From: Janthinobacterium sp.
GTDB lineage: Bacteria > Pseudomonadota > Gammaproteobacteria > Burkholderiales > Burkholderiaceae_D
Reading direction: 5' to 3'
NCBI RefSeq assembly: GCF_009923995.1
Contig: NZ_RFSK01000005.1
Location: 1-64,000, forward strand
Length of the DNA stretch: 64,000 nt
Part shown: positions 1 to 7,293 of the stretch, piece after piece
Position numbering within the stretch: position 1 is the first letter of the stretch
Layout of the letters: the number at the start of each line of letters is the position of its first letter
Program-made: the position numbers and the translations under genes
Notes under the pieces: model-generated
What the model saw: the letters and a program-made list of their open reading frames with translations, nothing else
Told to the model about the DNA's origin: nothing
The model's database searches: none

Positions 1-2
1 GC

Positions 3-593
3 AGGGGCACGAGATCGATTTCGCGCTGCTCGTCGACGGGCTGGCGGCAGAGCGCGGCCGTCGGCCTGGCGGCGCTCGTCGTAGCCGTGCTCGTCCATGA
101 AGTGGCCGGCCCGCCCGCGCCGCCGCTGGCCGCACGCGAACCGCCCCCCGCCCGCGCGGCAGCGCCGGCCCCGTCCCTGCCCGTTCCGGCACCGCCGCCC
201 ACCGAGCACAGCGTGCAGGCCGCCACCATCGTCAATGACGCCCTGCCCGCCTCGCCGGCGGCGCCGGCCGTGACCGTGGCCACGGCGACGAGCGCCAGCG
301 TACCGCGCAAGGCGGCGCCGCCCCTGCGCCAGGCGGCCGCGCGCGCGCCGGCGTCCCGGCCGGCAGCGGCGCCGCCGGGCGACAGCGACGTCGCCTTGCT
401 GACGGCCATGGTCGCGCATGCACATCGACAAGAAAGCACGGCGTCCCCCGTGCGCGACGTGGTGCTGCGCCAGGGGGAGGAGGACACGGCTAGCCTGCTG
501 CAGCGCTGCAAGCAGCTGGGCATGATCGAAGGCATGCTGTGCCGCTCGCGCATCTGCTCGGGCCGCTGGGACAGCGATTCCGCCTGCCGCTGA
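3..593 (+). CDS. Pro/Ala-rich single-pass membrane protein, 5' end cut by window edge
   Basis: The frame is open from the left edge, so the start lies outside. About 196 residues are visible: a short basic stretch, one hydrophobic segment (AAVGLAALVVAVLV, visible residues about 19-32), roughly 100 residues of proline/alanine-rich sequence, and a C-terminal tail with four cysteines (around LLQRCKQLGM, MLCRSRICSG and the last residues). A GTG at 87 could start a shorter protein but would remove the membrane segment, so I prefer the long frame. The topology (cytoplasmic N-terminus, one helix, Pro-rich periplasmic stalk, small Cys-containing domain) recalls TonB-like or pilus-assembly anchor proteins, but I recognise no family. 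It converges on the VOC gene, with no clear terminator between. Confidence 0.6.
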   Translation, partial: RGTRSISRCSSTGWRQSAAVGLAALVVAVLVHEVAGPPAPPLAAREPPPARAAAPAPSLPVPAPPPTEHSVQAATIVNDALPASPAAPAVTVATATSASVPRKAAPPLRQAAARAPASRPAAAPPGDSDVALLTAMVAHAHRQESTASPVRDVVLRQGEEDTASLLQRCKQLGMIEGMLCRSRICSGRWDSDSACR

Positions 594-626
594 ACGGGGG
601 CGGCGCGAACGGCGGCTCCGCCAGGC

Positions 627-1004
627 TCAGGCGCGCTCGGACACTTCGATCAGGTTGCCGTCCGGATCGCGCAGGTAGATGGAACGGATGGGCCAGTTGG
701 CGCCCGTGCGGGCCACCGGCCCTTCCTCGATGGCCACGCCCAGGCCGGACAGATGGGCGATCACGACATCGAGGGGCACGGCGGCGATGAAGCACAGGTC
801 CAGCGAGCCGGGCGTCGGCAGTGCGGCCTTGGGCAGGAATTCCTTGCCGTACTCGTGCAGATTGATCTTTTGCGCGCCGAACTTGAACGCATGGCGTCCG
901 GCGTCGAAGGTGTCCAGCTGCATGCCCAGCACGCGCGTATAGAAATCGATGCAGGCGGCCTTGTCGCGGGTCGTCAGCACCAGGTGGTCCAGGTGGGAAA
1001 TCAT
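627..1004 (-). CDS. VOC (glyoxalase/bleomycin-resistance) superfamily protein
   Basis: 125 residues, the length of a one-module VOC protein. It begins ISHLDHLVLTTRD, with the family's first metal-ligand position (HLDHLVL), has a central INLHEYGKEF strand, and ends with LRDPDGNLIEVSE, which supplies the last ligand position (Glu) of the paired beta-alpha-beta-beta-beta fold. Such proteins are metal-dependent lyases, isomerases, dioxygenases or resistance proteins; the substrate cannot be told. The ATG overlaps the stop of the upstream hydrolase (ATGA), so the two are probably translationally coupled and may act on the same compound. This start fits the family; the frame is open further upstream but lies inside the hydrolase gene. 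Confidence 0.85.
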   Translation of the reverse strand: MISHLDHLVLTTRDKAACIDFYTRVLGMQLDTFDAGRHAFKFGAQKINLHEYGKEFLPKAALPTPGSLDLCFIAAVPLDVVIAHLSGLGVAIEEGPVARTGANWPIRSIYLRDPDGNLIEVSERA

Positions 1005-1804
1005 GCTGTCCTCGGGGGATGGGGCGCGTCCATGCGCCCCCTTAAAAAACCTTCCATCAGCGCCAGCAGGGCTGGCGGCTGCTCCTGGTGCGGCGTATGG
1101 CCGCACTGCTCGACCATGGCCGGCATGGCGTTGAGCGCCTGCGCGACGATGGCATCGACCTGGGCCGCACTGCCATACTGGTCTGCCGTGCCCTGCACCA
1201 CCAGCGCGGGGCATTCGACGGACGGCAGCAGGTATTCGATATTCCAGAACTGGAAGCCATAGCTGAGCCAGGTGTCGGCCCAGGCCTTGAAGATGGCTGG
1301 CGTCTTTTCGCCGTGGTACTTCGCCAGCGCGCGCAGCTTGCCCGCGCCGAAGGCGGCATCGGCCGTGCGGATGCCGTCGAGCGTCATGCTTTCCACGAAC
1401 ACGTGCGCCGCCTCCGTGATGATGCCGCGCAAGCGGGGCGGCTGCTGCGCCGCATAGATCAGGGCGATGCTGCCGCCATCGGAGTGGCCGACAAGAAAAT
1501 GGTCCTGTCCCGGCAGCACGGCGGCGAGCACTTGCGGCAGCTCGCACAGGGCGTAGTCATGCAGGTAATGGATCTGGCGGCGGGCCGCCAGCGGCGAGGA
1601 CAGGCCATAGCCGAGGCGGTCATACAGCAGGCCGCGGCAACCCGTGGCCTGGCATAGCTGCAGGGGAAAATCCTTCCACATCGCGCAGCAGCCCAGTCCC
1701 TCGTGCAGGAAGACCAGCCAGGGCTTGGCGGGATCGCCGTCGATCAGTTCGTAATAGATATCGTTTTCGGCGCTCAGGTTGAGTATCGGCATGGTCTGGG
1801 GCAT
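1001..1804 (-). CDS. Alpha/beta hydrolase
   Basis: 267 residues with the alpha/beta-hydrolase layout: an oxyanion-hole region (LVFLHEGLGCCAMW), the nucleophile elbow GHSDGG, an acid in VVQGTADQYG and the catalytic histidine in QCGHTPHQE. HEGLG before the nucleophile resembles small esterases and haloalkane-dehalogenase-like hydrolases rather than lipases. I start at MPQTMPILN; an ATG four codons later is equally possible, and an open extension to 1903 is judged non-coding because it lacks a ribosome-binding site. It is the first gene of a two-gene unit with the VOC protein (4-base overlap). Substrate unknown. Confidence 0.85.
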   Translation of the reverse strand: MPQTMPILNLSAENDIYYELIDGDPAKPWLVFLHEGLGCCAMWKDFPLQLCQATGCRGLLYDRLGYGLSSPLAARRQIHYLHDYALCELPQVLAAVLPGQDHFLVGHSDGGSIALIYAAQQPPRLRGIITEAAHVFVESMTLDGIRTADAAFGAGKLRALAKYHGEKTPAIFKAWADTWLSYGFQFWNIEYLLPSVECPALVVQGTADQYGSAAQVDAIVAQALNAMPAMVEQCGHTPHQEQPPALLALMEGFLRGRMDAPHPPRTA

Positions 1805-2112
1805 GGGCTGGACAGGCGACCTATTGTGCCATTGTCCGCCCGCGTCTGCGCGCTCCGCCCATAAAAATATCCTGACGGAAAATACACGAACGCTTGCCCG
1901 CACGCTCTTTGCGCCAGCGCAAATTCACGCCGTCTTTCGCCGTCCGTGCGGGCCTTTTTGCCGCGCCACGGGCCTAGAATGAACGTCTCCCCCTTCGGAG
2001 CAGACGGCTACCTTATCAGCCAGGACGCGTCACTAGCAGCCGCGGCAACAGATAGGGCGTCTTGCCGCACGACGTCAGGCGCGGTGTCCAAACTATCGAT
2101 CAGGAGTGCATC
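1805..2112. other. Divergent intergenic region with a nested inverted repeat
   Basis: 308 bases between the minus-strand hydrolase and the plus-strand 128-residue protein; no gene supported. It should hold the promoters of both. At 1896-1953 a 9-bp inverted repeat (GCCCGCACG / CGTGCGGGC) encloses a perfect 7-bp hairpin (1908-1923) and is followed on the plus strand by a T run at 1955-1959, so a structured, terminator-like plus-strand RNA is possible. See findings. Confidence 0.5.
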
Positions 2113-2499
2113 ATGGAAATGAAAGTAGAAGACAGGACCGGCAGCAATCTTGCCGAACAAGAACTCGCCGACTTGCCCGTCCAGCAGGAAAGCAAAACGG
2201 CGAAAGGTACGGCCGCAAAGGATCTGAACCTGAGCGGTAATGCCTTCACCACGTATTACACGTGGCGCGCCAACGGCGTTTTCCACGCCGTGAATTTCGT
2301 CAATGGCAGCGTGAATGCCAATTCGCGCGTGTTCCTCAATATCAGCGAATACAGCACGGACCCGCAGCACCGCTTCATCGGTGCCGCCCGCATGGCGGTG
2401 TACAACATCGCCCCATACAACGGCGGCTTCCTGGCGTGGGTGGAAATTTCCTGGGGCAGCCCGCTCAATATCCGCTTCGACGTGTTCGTCGATCCCTGA
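2113..2499 (+). CDS. Unrecognised small soluble protein
   Basis: 128 residues. The start is set by AGGAG six bases before the ATG at 2113; the upstream 17-codon extension lacks such a site. There is no signal peptide or membrane helix. The first 35 residues are charged and probably disordered (EMKVEDRTGSNLAEQE). The rest alternates aromatic and small residues (AFTTYYTWRANGVFHAVNF, VFLNISEY, WVEISWGSPLNIRFDVFVDP), as in a compact beta-sandwich. The composition is tryptophan- and asparagine-rich and unlike its GC-driven neighbours. I cannot name a family. It stands alone, followed by the tRNA-Asn terminator on the other strand. Confidence 0.75.
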   Translation: MEMKVEDRTGSNLAEQELADLPVQQESKTAKGTAAKDLNLSGNAFTTYYTWRANGVFHAVNFVNGSVNANSRVFLNISEYSTDPQHRFIGAARMAVYNIAPYNGGFLAWVEISWGSPLNIRFDVFVDP

Positions 2500-2601
2500 T
2501 CCGGGAAAGCCAGCCACGCAGCCGGCCCCTGCCACCAGCAGGACGGTAGCGCGTGCCATGGACCATTGCTGAAAGAAAGCGAAACAGCGACAAGCGGGCG
2601 C

Positions 2602-2638
2602 ACAAAACAAAAGGGCCACGTGTTGCCACGTGGCCCTT
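2602..2638 (-). terminator. Rho-independent terminator of tRNA-Asn copy 1
   Basis: On the minus strand a 12-bp stem (AAGGGCCACGTG / CACGTGGCCCTT) with a GCAA loop is followed by a T-rich tail (TTGTTTTG). It lies 16 bases downstream of the tRNA 3' end. Confidence 0.9.
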
Positions 2639-2653
2639 AGCTGCTGCTTGTTC

Positions 2654-2729
2654 TGGCTCCCCGACCTGGACTCGAACCAGGGACCTGCGGATTAACAGTC
2701 CGTCGCTCTACCAACTGAGCTATCAGGGA
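2654..2729 (-). tRNA. tRNA-Asn (GTT), copy 1
   Basis: 76 bases including an encoded CCA. The minus strand folds into a full cloverleaf: acceptor TCCCTGA paired with TCGGGGA (one G-T), D arm GCTC-AGTTGGTA-GAGC, anticodon loop CTGTTAA giving anticodon GTT, and T arm with GGTTCGAGTCC. It is identical over its length to the copies at 12150, 12769 and 12980. Confidence 0.97.
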
Positions 2730-2740
2730 AAGGAGGCCGA

Positions 2741-2769
2741 ATTATATACGTCCATAATGCCCATGTCCA
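2741..2769 (-). promoter_or_regulatory. Sigma-70-type promoter of tRNA-Asn copy 1
   Basis: Minus-strand -35 TGGACA (2769-2764), 17-base spacer, -10 TATAAT (2746-2741), ending 11 bases before the tRNA 5' end. Equivalent elements at the same distance precede the other three copies. Confidence 0.8.
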
Positions 2770-3125
2770 GTTGCAATCTGCCTACACCGAAAAAACCGGC
2801 CGCCGACGGCTGCCTGCCGTGACGGGATGCGGGGGCATGTCCTGTGCCACGGCGTGCGTGCGGCAGGCCGGCAGCAGTTGCAGCAGTTGCAGCGGCATGG
2901 CGCGCGGGCACGGGGTTTGCCGCAGGCTTACGCCAAACGGAGCAAGGTGGCGGAAAGCGCCTGAGTCCGTCTGCGCGGCGCCACGCAAGATAGTAGAATA
3001 GCCGGGCCATCCCCACACGGAAGGCGCAAACCGGCATGCCGGCAGCGGGGCGTCAAACGCGCCGCCGCACCGGTACGCACTTGCAAGGCCTGGCCTTGCC
3101 CCTGGCTTTTTGCTCTCAAGCTGAC
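2770..3125. other. Intergenic region without a supported gene
   Basis: 356 bases between the tRNA-Asn promoter and the GntR gene. It is GC-rich with a short imperfect GCAGTT repeat near 2873-2896. Short open frames on both strands lack ribosome-binding sites. It presumably carries the GntR promoter, which I cannot place. Confidence 0.4.
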
Positions 3126-3833
3126 ATGACCGAATCAAGCGCACCCGTGATGGACAAGCCCGGCAGCGGCGACAGCTCGGCCGAAATTGCCGAACATATG
3201 GCCGCCGCCATCGTGGCGCGCCAGTTGCCGCCTGGAACCCGGCTGCGCGAAGAGGCGCTGTGCCGCTTGTATGGCGTCAGCCGCACGAAGATCCGCGCCG
3301 CCCTGCTGATCCTGTCCAAGGATAAATTGATACGCATGGTGCCCGACAAGGGCGCCTTCGTCAGCCAGCCCACGGAAGCGGAAGCGCGCGACATCTTCGC
3401 GGCGCGGCGCATCATCGAGGCGGCCCTGGCGCGCACCTTCGTCGCGCGGGCCAGGCCGGCCGACTACCGCATGCTGGAACGGCACCTGAAAGCGGAACGC
3501 CAGGCGCTGGCCCAGGCCACGCCGCTGCGCTCGCAGCTGCTGGGCGACTTCCACGTGCTGCTGGCCGACATCGCCGGCAACGCCGTCCTGCGCGATATCG
3601 TGCGCGAACTGGTGGGACGCAGTTCCTTGATCACCATGCTGTACCAATCCGGCCACGATGCGGCCTGCTCGTGCGACGAACATGGCCGCTTTCTCGAGGC
3701 GGCGCGCAGCGGCGACGCGGACCTGGCCGCGCACCTGATGGTGGAGCACCTGACGCACGTGGAAGCGGCCTTGCGTTTCGACGGCAGCGCGGGTCCCGAC
3801 AAAAAAGACCTGGTGGCGGCGCTGCTGATGTAA
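3126..3833 (+). CDS. GntR family transcriptional regulator (FCD type)
   Basis: 235 residues. An N-terminal winged helix-turn-helix (about residues 18-85) has the GntR signature LPPGTRLREEALCRLYGVSRTK and then a wing (MVPDKGAFVSQP). A C-terminal all-helical FCD ligand-binding domain (about 95-220) follows, with the usual acidic/histidine positions (DFHVLLADIAGN, EHGRFLEAARSGD). FCD regulators bind small organic acids, often with a metal. The start is the ATG before TESSAPVMD; the frame is open for 30 codons upstream but not convincing. The gene is monocistronic and shares a terminator with the convergent purine permease, so its target is not evident. Confidence 0.9.
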   Translation: MTESSAPVMDKPGSGDSSAEIAEHMAAAIVARQLPPGTRLREEALCRLYGVSRTKIRAALLILSKDKLIRMVPDKGAFVSQPTEAEARDIFAARRIIEAALARTFVARARPADYRMLERHLKAERQALAQATPLRSQLLGDFHVLLADIAGNAVLRDIVRELVGRSSLITMLYQSGHDAACSCDEHGRFLEAARSGDADLAAHLMVEHLTHVEAALRFDGSAGPDKKDLVAALLM

Positions 3834-3850
3834 AAGGCCCGGCCCAAAGA

Positions 3851-3890
3851 AAAGGCCTCCCTGCGGGTGCACGGGAGGCCTTTGTTTTCT
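3851..3890. terminator. Bidirectional terminator between gntR and azgA
   Basis: An 11-bp stem AAAGGCCTCCC / GGGAGGCCTTT (3851-3861, 3873-3883) carries a T-rich tail on the plus strand (TTTGTTTTC) and also on the minus strand (TTTTCTTT). It serves both converging genes. Confidence 0.88.
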
Positions 3891-3920
3891 GCGGCAATGG
3901 GATTGCCGCCGAGGCACGGC

Positions 3921-5219
3921 TTATTCGCCCAGGTAAATGAACTTGAACAGGAAGATGGCGGCGATGATGTAGGCCACCACGGACACTTGCTTGCCCTTGC
4001 CCGTCAACAGTTTCAATACGGCATAGGTAATGAAGCCGAAGGCCACGCCGCTGGCCACCGAATACGTAAACGGCATCATCAGGGCCGTGATGGCGGCCGG
4101 GATACTTTCCGTGCTGTCATCCCAGTCGATGAAAGTCAGTTCGCGCAGCATCAGGCAGGCCACGTACAGCAGCGCGGGCGCCGTCGCATACGGCGGCACC
4201 GTGTGTGCCAGCGGAGCGAAGAACAGGCTGCCCAGGAACAGCAGCGCAACGGCCACGGCCGTCAAGCCCGTGCGGCCACCGGCCTGCACGCCGGCGGCGC
4301 TTTCCACGAAGGCCGTGGTGCTGGACGTGCCCAGGCAGGCGCCGGCGGCGATTGCCGTGCTGTCGGCCAGCAAGGCCTTGTTCATGCGCTCCATCTTGCC
4401 GTCCTTCAGCAAGCCGGCGCGGTTGGCCACGCCCATCAGGGTGCCCGTCGCATCGAACAATTCCACCAGGAAAAACACCAGCACCACGTTGACGATGCCG
4501 AACGACAGTGCGCCCATGATGTCGAGCTTGAACAGGGTCGGCTCGATGGCGGGCGGCGCGGAAACGATGCCGTTGAACTGGTTGCCGCCAAAGAAGAAGC
4601 TGGCGATGGTGATGGTGAGGATGCCGATCAGGATGGCGCCCGGCACTTTCAGGCGGTCCAGGGCGACGATGATGAAGAAACCGACGATGGCCAGGATGGG
4701 CGCCGCCTGGTGCAGGTCGCCCAGGGCGATGATGGTGGCGGGATTGGACACCACCACGCCCGCGCTTTTCAGGGAAATGATGGCCAGGAACAGGCCGATG
4801 CCGACCGTGATGGCCGTGCGCAGCGCGGGCGGGATGCTGTTGATGATCATCTCGCGCACCTTGAACAGGCTCACCAGGATGAACAGGCAGCCGGAAATGA
4901 AGACGGCGCCCAGCGCCACTTCCCAGCTCATGCCCATGCCCTTGACGACCGTGTACGAGAAATACGCGTTCAGGCCCATGCCCGGCGCCAGGGCGATCGG
5001 ATAGTTCGCGTACAGGCCCATGATCAGGGTGCCGATGGCGGCCGCCAGGCAGGTGGCGACGAAGACGGAATCTTTCGGCATGCCCGCGTCGCCGAGGATG
5101 GACGGGTTGACGAAGATGATGTAGGCCATCGTCAGGAACGTGGTCAGGCCGGCCAGCAGCTCCGTGCGCACGGTGGTCCCGTTGTCCTTCAGTTTGAAAT
5201 AGCGTTCCAGGAACTGCAT
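3921..5219 (-). CDS. NCS2 family (AzgA-type) adenine/guanine/hypoxanthine permease
   Basis: 432 residues of mostly hydrophobic sequence, predicted to form the 13-14 helices of the NCS2/AzgA fold. Family marks are the N-terminal RTELLAGLTTFLTMAYIIFVNP, the substrate-site segment ALAPGMGLNAYFSY, and ACLGTSSTTAFVESAAGVQAGG in the second half. AzgA transporters import purine bases by proton symport across the inner membrane. The ATG at 5219 is preceded by AAGGGG six bases upstream; an open 41-codon extension is rejected. It lies 70 bases downstream of the GtrA-like gene on the same strand and ends at a shared terminator. Confidence 0.92.
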   Translation of the reverse strand: MQFLERYFKLKDNGTTVRTELLAGLTTFLTMAYIIFVNPSILGDAGMPKDSVFVATCLAAAIGTLIMGLYANYPIALAPGMGLNAYFSYTVVKGMGMSWEVALGAVFISGCLFILVSLFKVREMIINSIPPALRTAITVGIGLFLAIISLKSAGVVVSNPATIIALGDLHQAAPILAIVGFFIIVALDRLKVPGAILIGILTITIASFFFGGNQFNGIVSAPPAIEPTLFKLDIMGALSFGIVNVVLVFFLVELFDATGTLMGVANRAGLLKDGKMERMNKALLADSTAIAAGACLGTSSTTAFVESAAGVQAGGRTGLTAVAVALLFLGSLFFAPLAHTVPPYATAPALLYVACLMLRELTFIDWDDSTESIPAAITALMMPFTYSVASGVAFGFITYAVLKLLTGKGKQVSVVAYIIAAIFLFKFIYLGE

Positions 5220-5289
5220 GATTAACCCCTTGTTTTGGTAGAACCGGGCGCCTGCGTGTGGCCAGTGCGCTCTTTTTATTGCAATACGA

Positions 5290-5706
5290 CTACTTTCCCG
5301 GCACGCTGGCCGGCTTGAAGGCCCACCAGCGGCTGCCTGCAAAATTCCACATCAGGCCGATGCCCGTCGCCAGCACCTGGGCCAGCCAGTAATACCAGCC
5401 CAGCTGGTGCACCAGCAGCCACATCAGCCCCGTATTGATGCACCAGCCTATGCCCAGCAGGGTGAAATACTTGCTGGCCGCCTCGCCATGGCCCTTGTCG
5501 CTCTTGAACGTGAAAAAGTAATTGAGCACATAGTTGACCAGCGAGCCGAAGATATAGCCGATGCCGGAAGCGGCGGCGGCGCTGATGCCCGCCCATTCCA
5601 CGCCGCTCCACAGCACGGCATACTGCACGGCCGTGCCGGAAGCACCGACGGCGGCAAAACGGAGGAACTGGTGATGCAGGGCATGCGAAGTGGTCGATTC
5701 GGACAT
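5290..5706 (-). CDS. GtrA family membrane protein
   Basis: 138 residues with four hydrophobic helices (starting at FLRFAAVGASGTAVQY, IGYIFGSLVNYVLNYFFTF, YFTLLGIGWCINTGLMWLL, WLAQVLATGIGLMWNF), the size and topology of GtrA/DPMS-like proteins. The helix-2 NYVLNYFFTF and the terminal NFAGSRWWAFK are typical. The family is linked to moving polyprenyl-linked sugars across the inner membrane for surface polysaccharide modification. No glycosyltransferase partner is nearby, so the role is open. The gene sits just downstream of the terminator that closes the dehydrogenase operon. Confidence 0.85.
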   Translation of the reverse strand: MSESTTSHALHHQFLRFAAVGASGTAVQYAVLWSGVEWAGISAAAASGIGYIFGSLVNYVLNYFFTFKSDKGHGEAASKYFTLLGIGWCINTGLMWLLVHQLGWYYWLAQVLATGIGLMWNFAGSRWWAFKPASVPGK

Positions 5707-5748
5707 AGTGATTTTCAAATGGGCGGTAGCCGGGGCCGGGCAAGAATA

Positions 5749-5780
5749 AAAAATGGCTACGATTGCTCGTAACCATTTTT
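5749..5780 (-). terminator. Rho-independent terminator of the GMC dehydrogenase operon
   Basis: Minus-strand stem AAAAATGGTTACGA / TCGTAGCCATTTTT (one U-G pair) with a GCAA loop, continuing into a T run. It lies about 40 bases after the cytochrome c stop. Confidence 0.85.
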
Positions 5781-5820
5781 CAGCCTGCATTTTACTGCAA
5801 GTTGCGCCTGAGGTTCAGAT

Positions 5821-7293
5821 TCACGCCCGCTTTGCCGCTGCCGCGTGCCGCCGGCGCAGCCACACCAGCAGCGCGATCAGCAGCAGCGCGCCCGCCACGC
5901 CAGCGGGCAGCATGAAGGGTTGCATGCGCGCCAGCAAGGGCTTGTCGCCGCCGCTGCGCGCCTGCGCCACGTAGGCGGGCGTGACGGATACGTCCGGATT
6001 GCCATACTGCTTCAGCACGTAATTGGCGATCGAGGCGATCTGCTCATCCGTCAATGGCTGCACGTAGGAACGCTGGTCGAAACGGGGCATGAAGGCTTCG
6101 TGCTCTTCCCCTTCGATCTTGCGCTCGACGCCGAACAGGATGGCCGACACCAGGTTGGCCGGCGTGGTGCCGCCCGTCGCCGTGTTGTGGAACAGGGCCG
6201 GATAGGCCTGGCCCGTGCTGCCGGCGCCGCTGGCCGAGTGGCAGCTGGCGCAGTAGCCGGAAAACAGCACGGCGCCGCTGTTGAGCGATTGATGCTCGGT
6301 GGAACCGGCCATGCCGCGCCGTGCCGCTTCTTCGCTGGCCGCGCTGCCATGGCTGAAAGCAGCCCTGGTTTGCCCGGGCGCACGCACGGGCGGCACGGTG
6401 CGCAGGTACGCCACGATGGCGGCCACGTCGTCGTCGCGCAGGAATTGCAGGCTGTTCTGGATGGCTTCGGCCATGCCGCCGGCCGCCTGTCCCTTGCCTT
6501 CCACGTGGCCCGTCTTCAGGTAGGCGGCGAGCTCCGCATCCGTCCACGCGCCGATGCCGCTGACCTTGTCGGACGTGATGTTCGGTGCATGCCAGGAACC
6601 GAGCGATGCGCCCGCCAGGGTCTGGCTGCCGATTTCCGCCATCAGCGCGTTGCGCGGCGTATGGCAGGCGCTGCAGTGCGCCAGGCCTTCGGCAAGATAA
6701 GCGCCCCGGTTGATCTGCGCACTCTTTGCCGGGTCCGGCACGTAGCGTTTATTGTCGAGGAACAAGGTGTTCCAGCCCAGCATGGACAGGCGCACATTGA
6801 AGGGGAATGGCAGGGCCGTCTGGCGCGCCGGCTCGTCGACGGGCTTGACCGCCTGCATGAAGTAGTAATACAGGTCGCCCACGTCCGCGTCCGTCAGCCG
6901 CGCATAGCTGGTGTAGGGCATGGCCGGGTACAGATGGCTGCCGTCGGCGCGCACGCCTTCGCGCAGCGCGCGGGCAAAGTCGGCCTCGCTGTAGTGGCCG
7001 ATGCCGCCCTTTTTCGACGGCGTGATATTCGTCGCGTAGATCGTGCCCAGCGGCGAATCGATGGCGTAGCCGCCCGCGTACGGCTTGCCGCCGGCCGCCG
7101 TATGGCAAGCCATGCAGTCGGCTGCGATGGCCAGGTAGCGGCCCCGCTCCAGGCGCGCATCGGGCGTGGCGGCCGCCGGCGCGGCGGGACGGTCCGGCGT
7201 CAGGGTGACGGGTGGCGCCGAGGCTGGCACGGCAGCGATGGCGCCGCCGGCCAGCAAGGCCAGGCCGAGAGCGAAGGACAGGCGGCGCATCAT
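5821..7293 (-). CDS. Triheme cytochrome c subunit of membrane-bound GMC dehydrogenase
   Basis: 490 residues: signal peptide (RRLSFALGLALLAGGAIAAVPASA), three class-I cytochrome c domains with haem motifs CMACH, CSACH and CASCH, and a C-terminal membrane helix (LPAGVAGALLLIALLVWL) followed by a basic tail. This is the architecture of the cytochrome subunits that take electrons from FAD-dependent alcohol, gluconate or sorbitol dehydrogenases and pass them to quinone or a terminal oxidase. The start overlaps the flavoprotein stop (ATGATGA); the ATG at 7290 is equally good. Third gene of the operon, ended by the hairpin at 5749-5780. Confidence 0.92.
   Translation of the reverse strand: MMRRLSFALGLALLAGGAIAAVPASAPPVTLTPDRPAAPAAATPDARLERGRYLAIAADCMACHTAAGGKPYAGGYAIDSPLGTIYATNITPSKKGGIGHYSEADFARALREGVRADGSHLYPAMPYTSYARLTDADVGDLYYYFMQAVKPVDEPARQTALPFPFNVRLSMLGWNTLFLDNKRYVPDPAKSAQINRGAYLAEGLAHCSACHTPRNALMAEIGSQTLAGASLGSWHAPNITSDKVSGIGAWTDAELAAYLKTGHVEGKGQAAGGMAEAIQNSLQFLRDDDVAAIVAYLRTVPPVRAPGQTRAAFSHGSAASEEAARRGMAGSTEHQSLNSGAVLFSGYCASCHSASGAGSTGQAYPALFHNTATGGTTPANLVSAILFGVERKIEGEEHEAFMPRFDQRSYVQPLTDEQIASIANYVLKQYGNPDVSVTPAYVAQARSGGDKPLLARMQPFMLPAGVAGALLLIALLVWLRRRHAAAAKRA

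Noticed and set aside
3867-5225. 452-codon open frame opposite the purine permease gene
   Set aside because: Gln/His/Arg/Asp-rich composition is the mirror of hydrophobic codons on the other strand; no ribosome-binding site; the permease is clearly the coding strand.
5707-5790. Longer GtrA reading frame starting at 5790
   Set aside because: The extension would span the terminator hairpin at 5749-5780, and GtrA proteins begin near the ATG at 5706.
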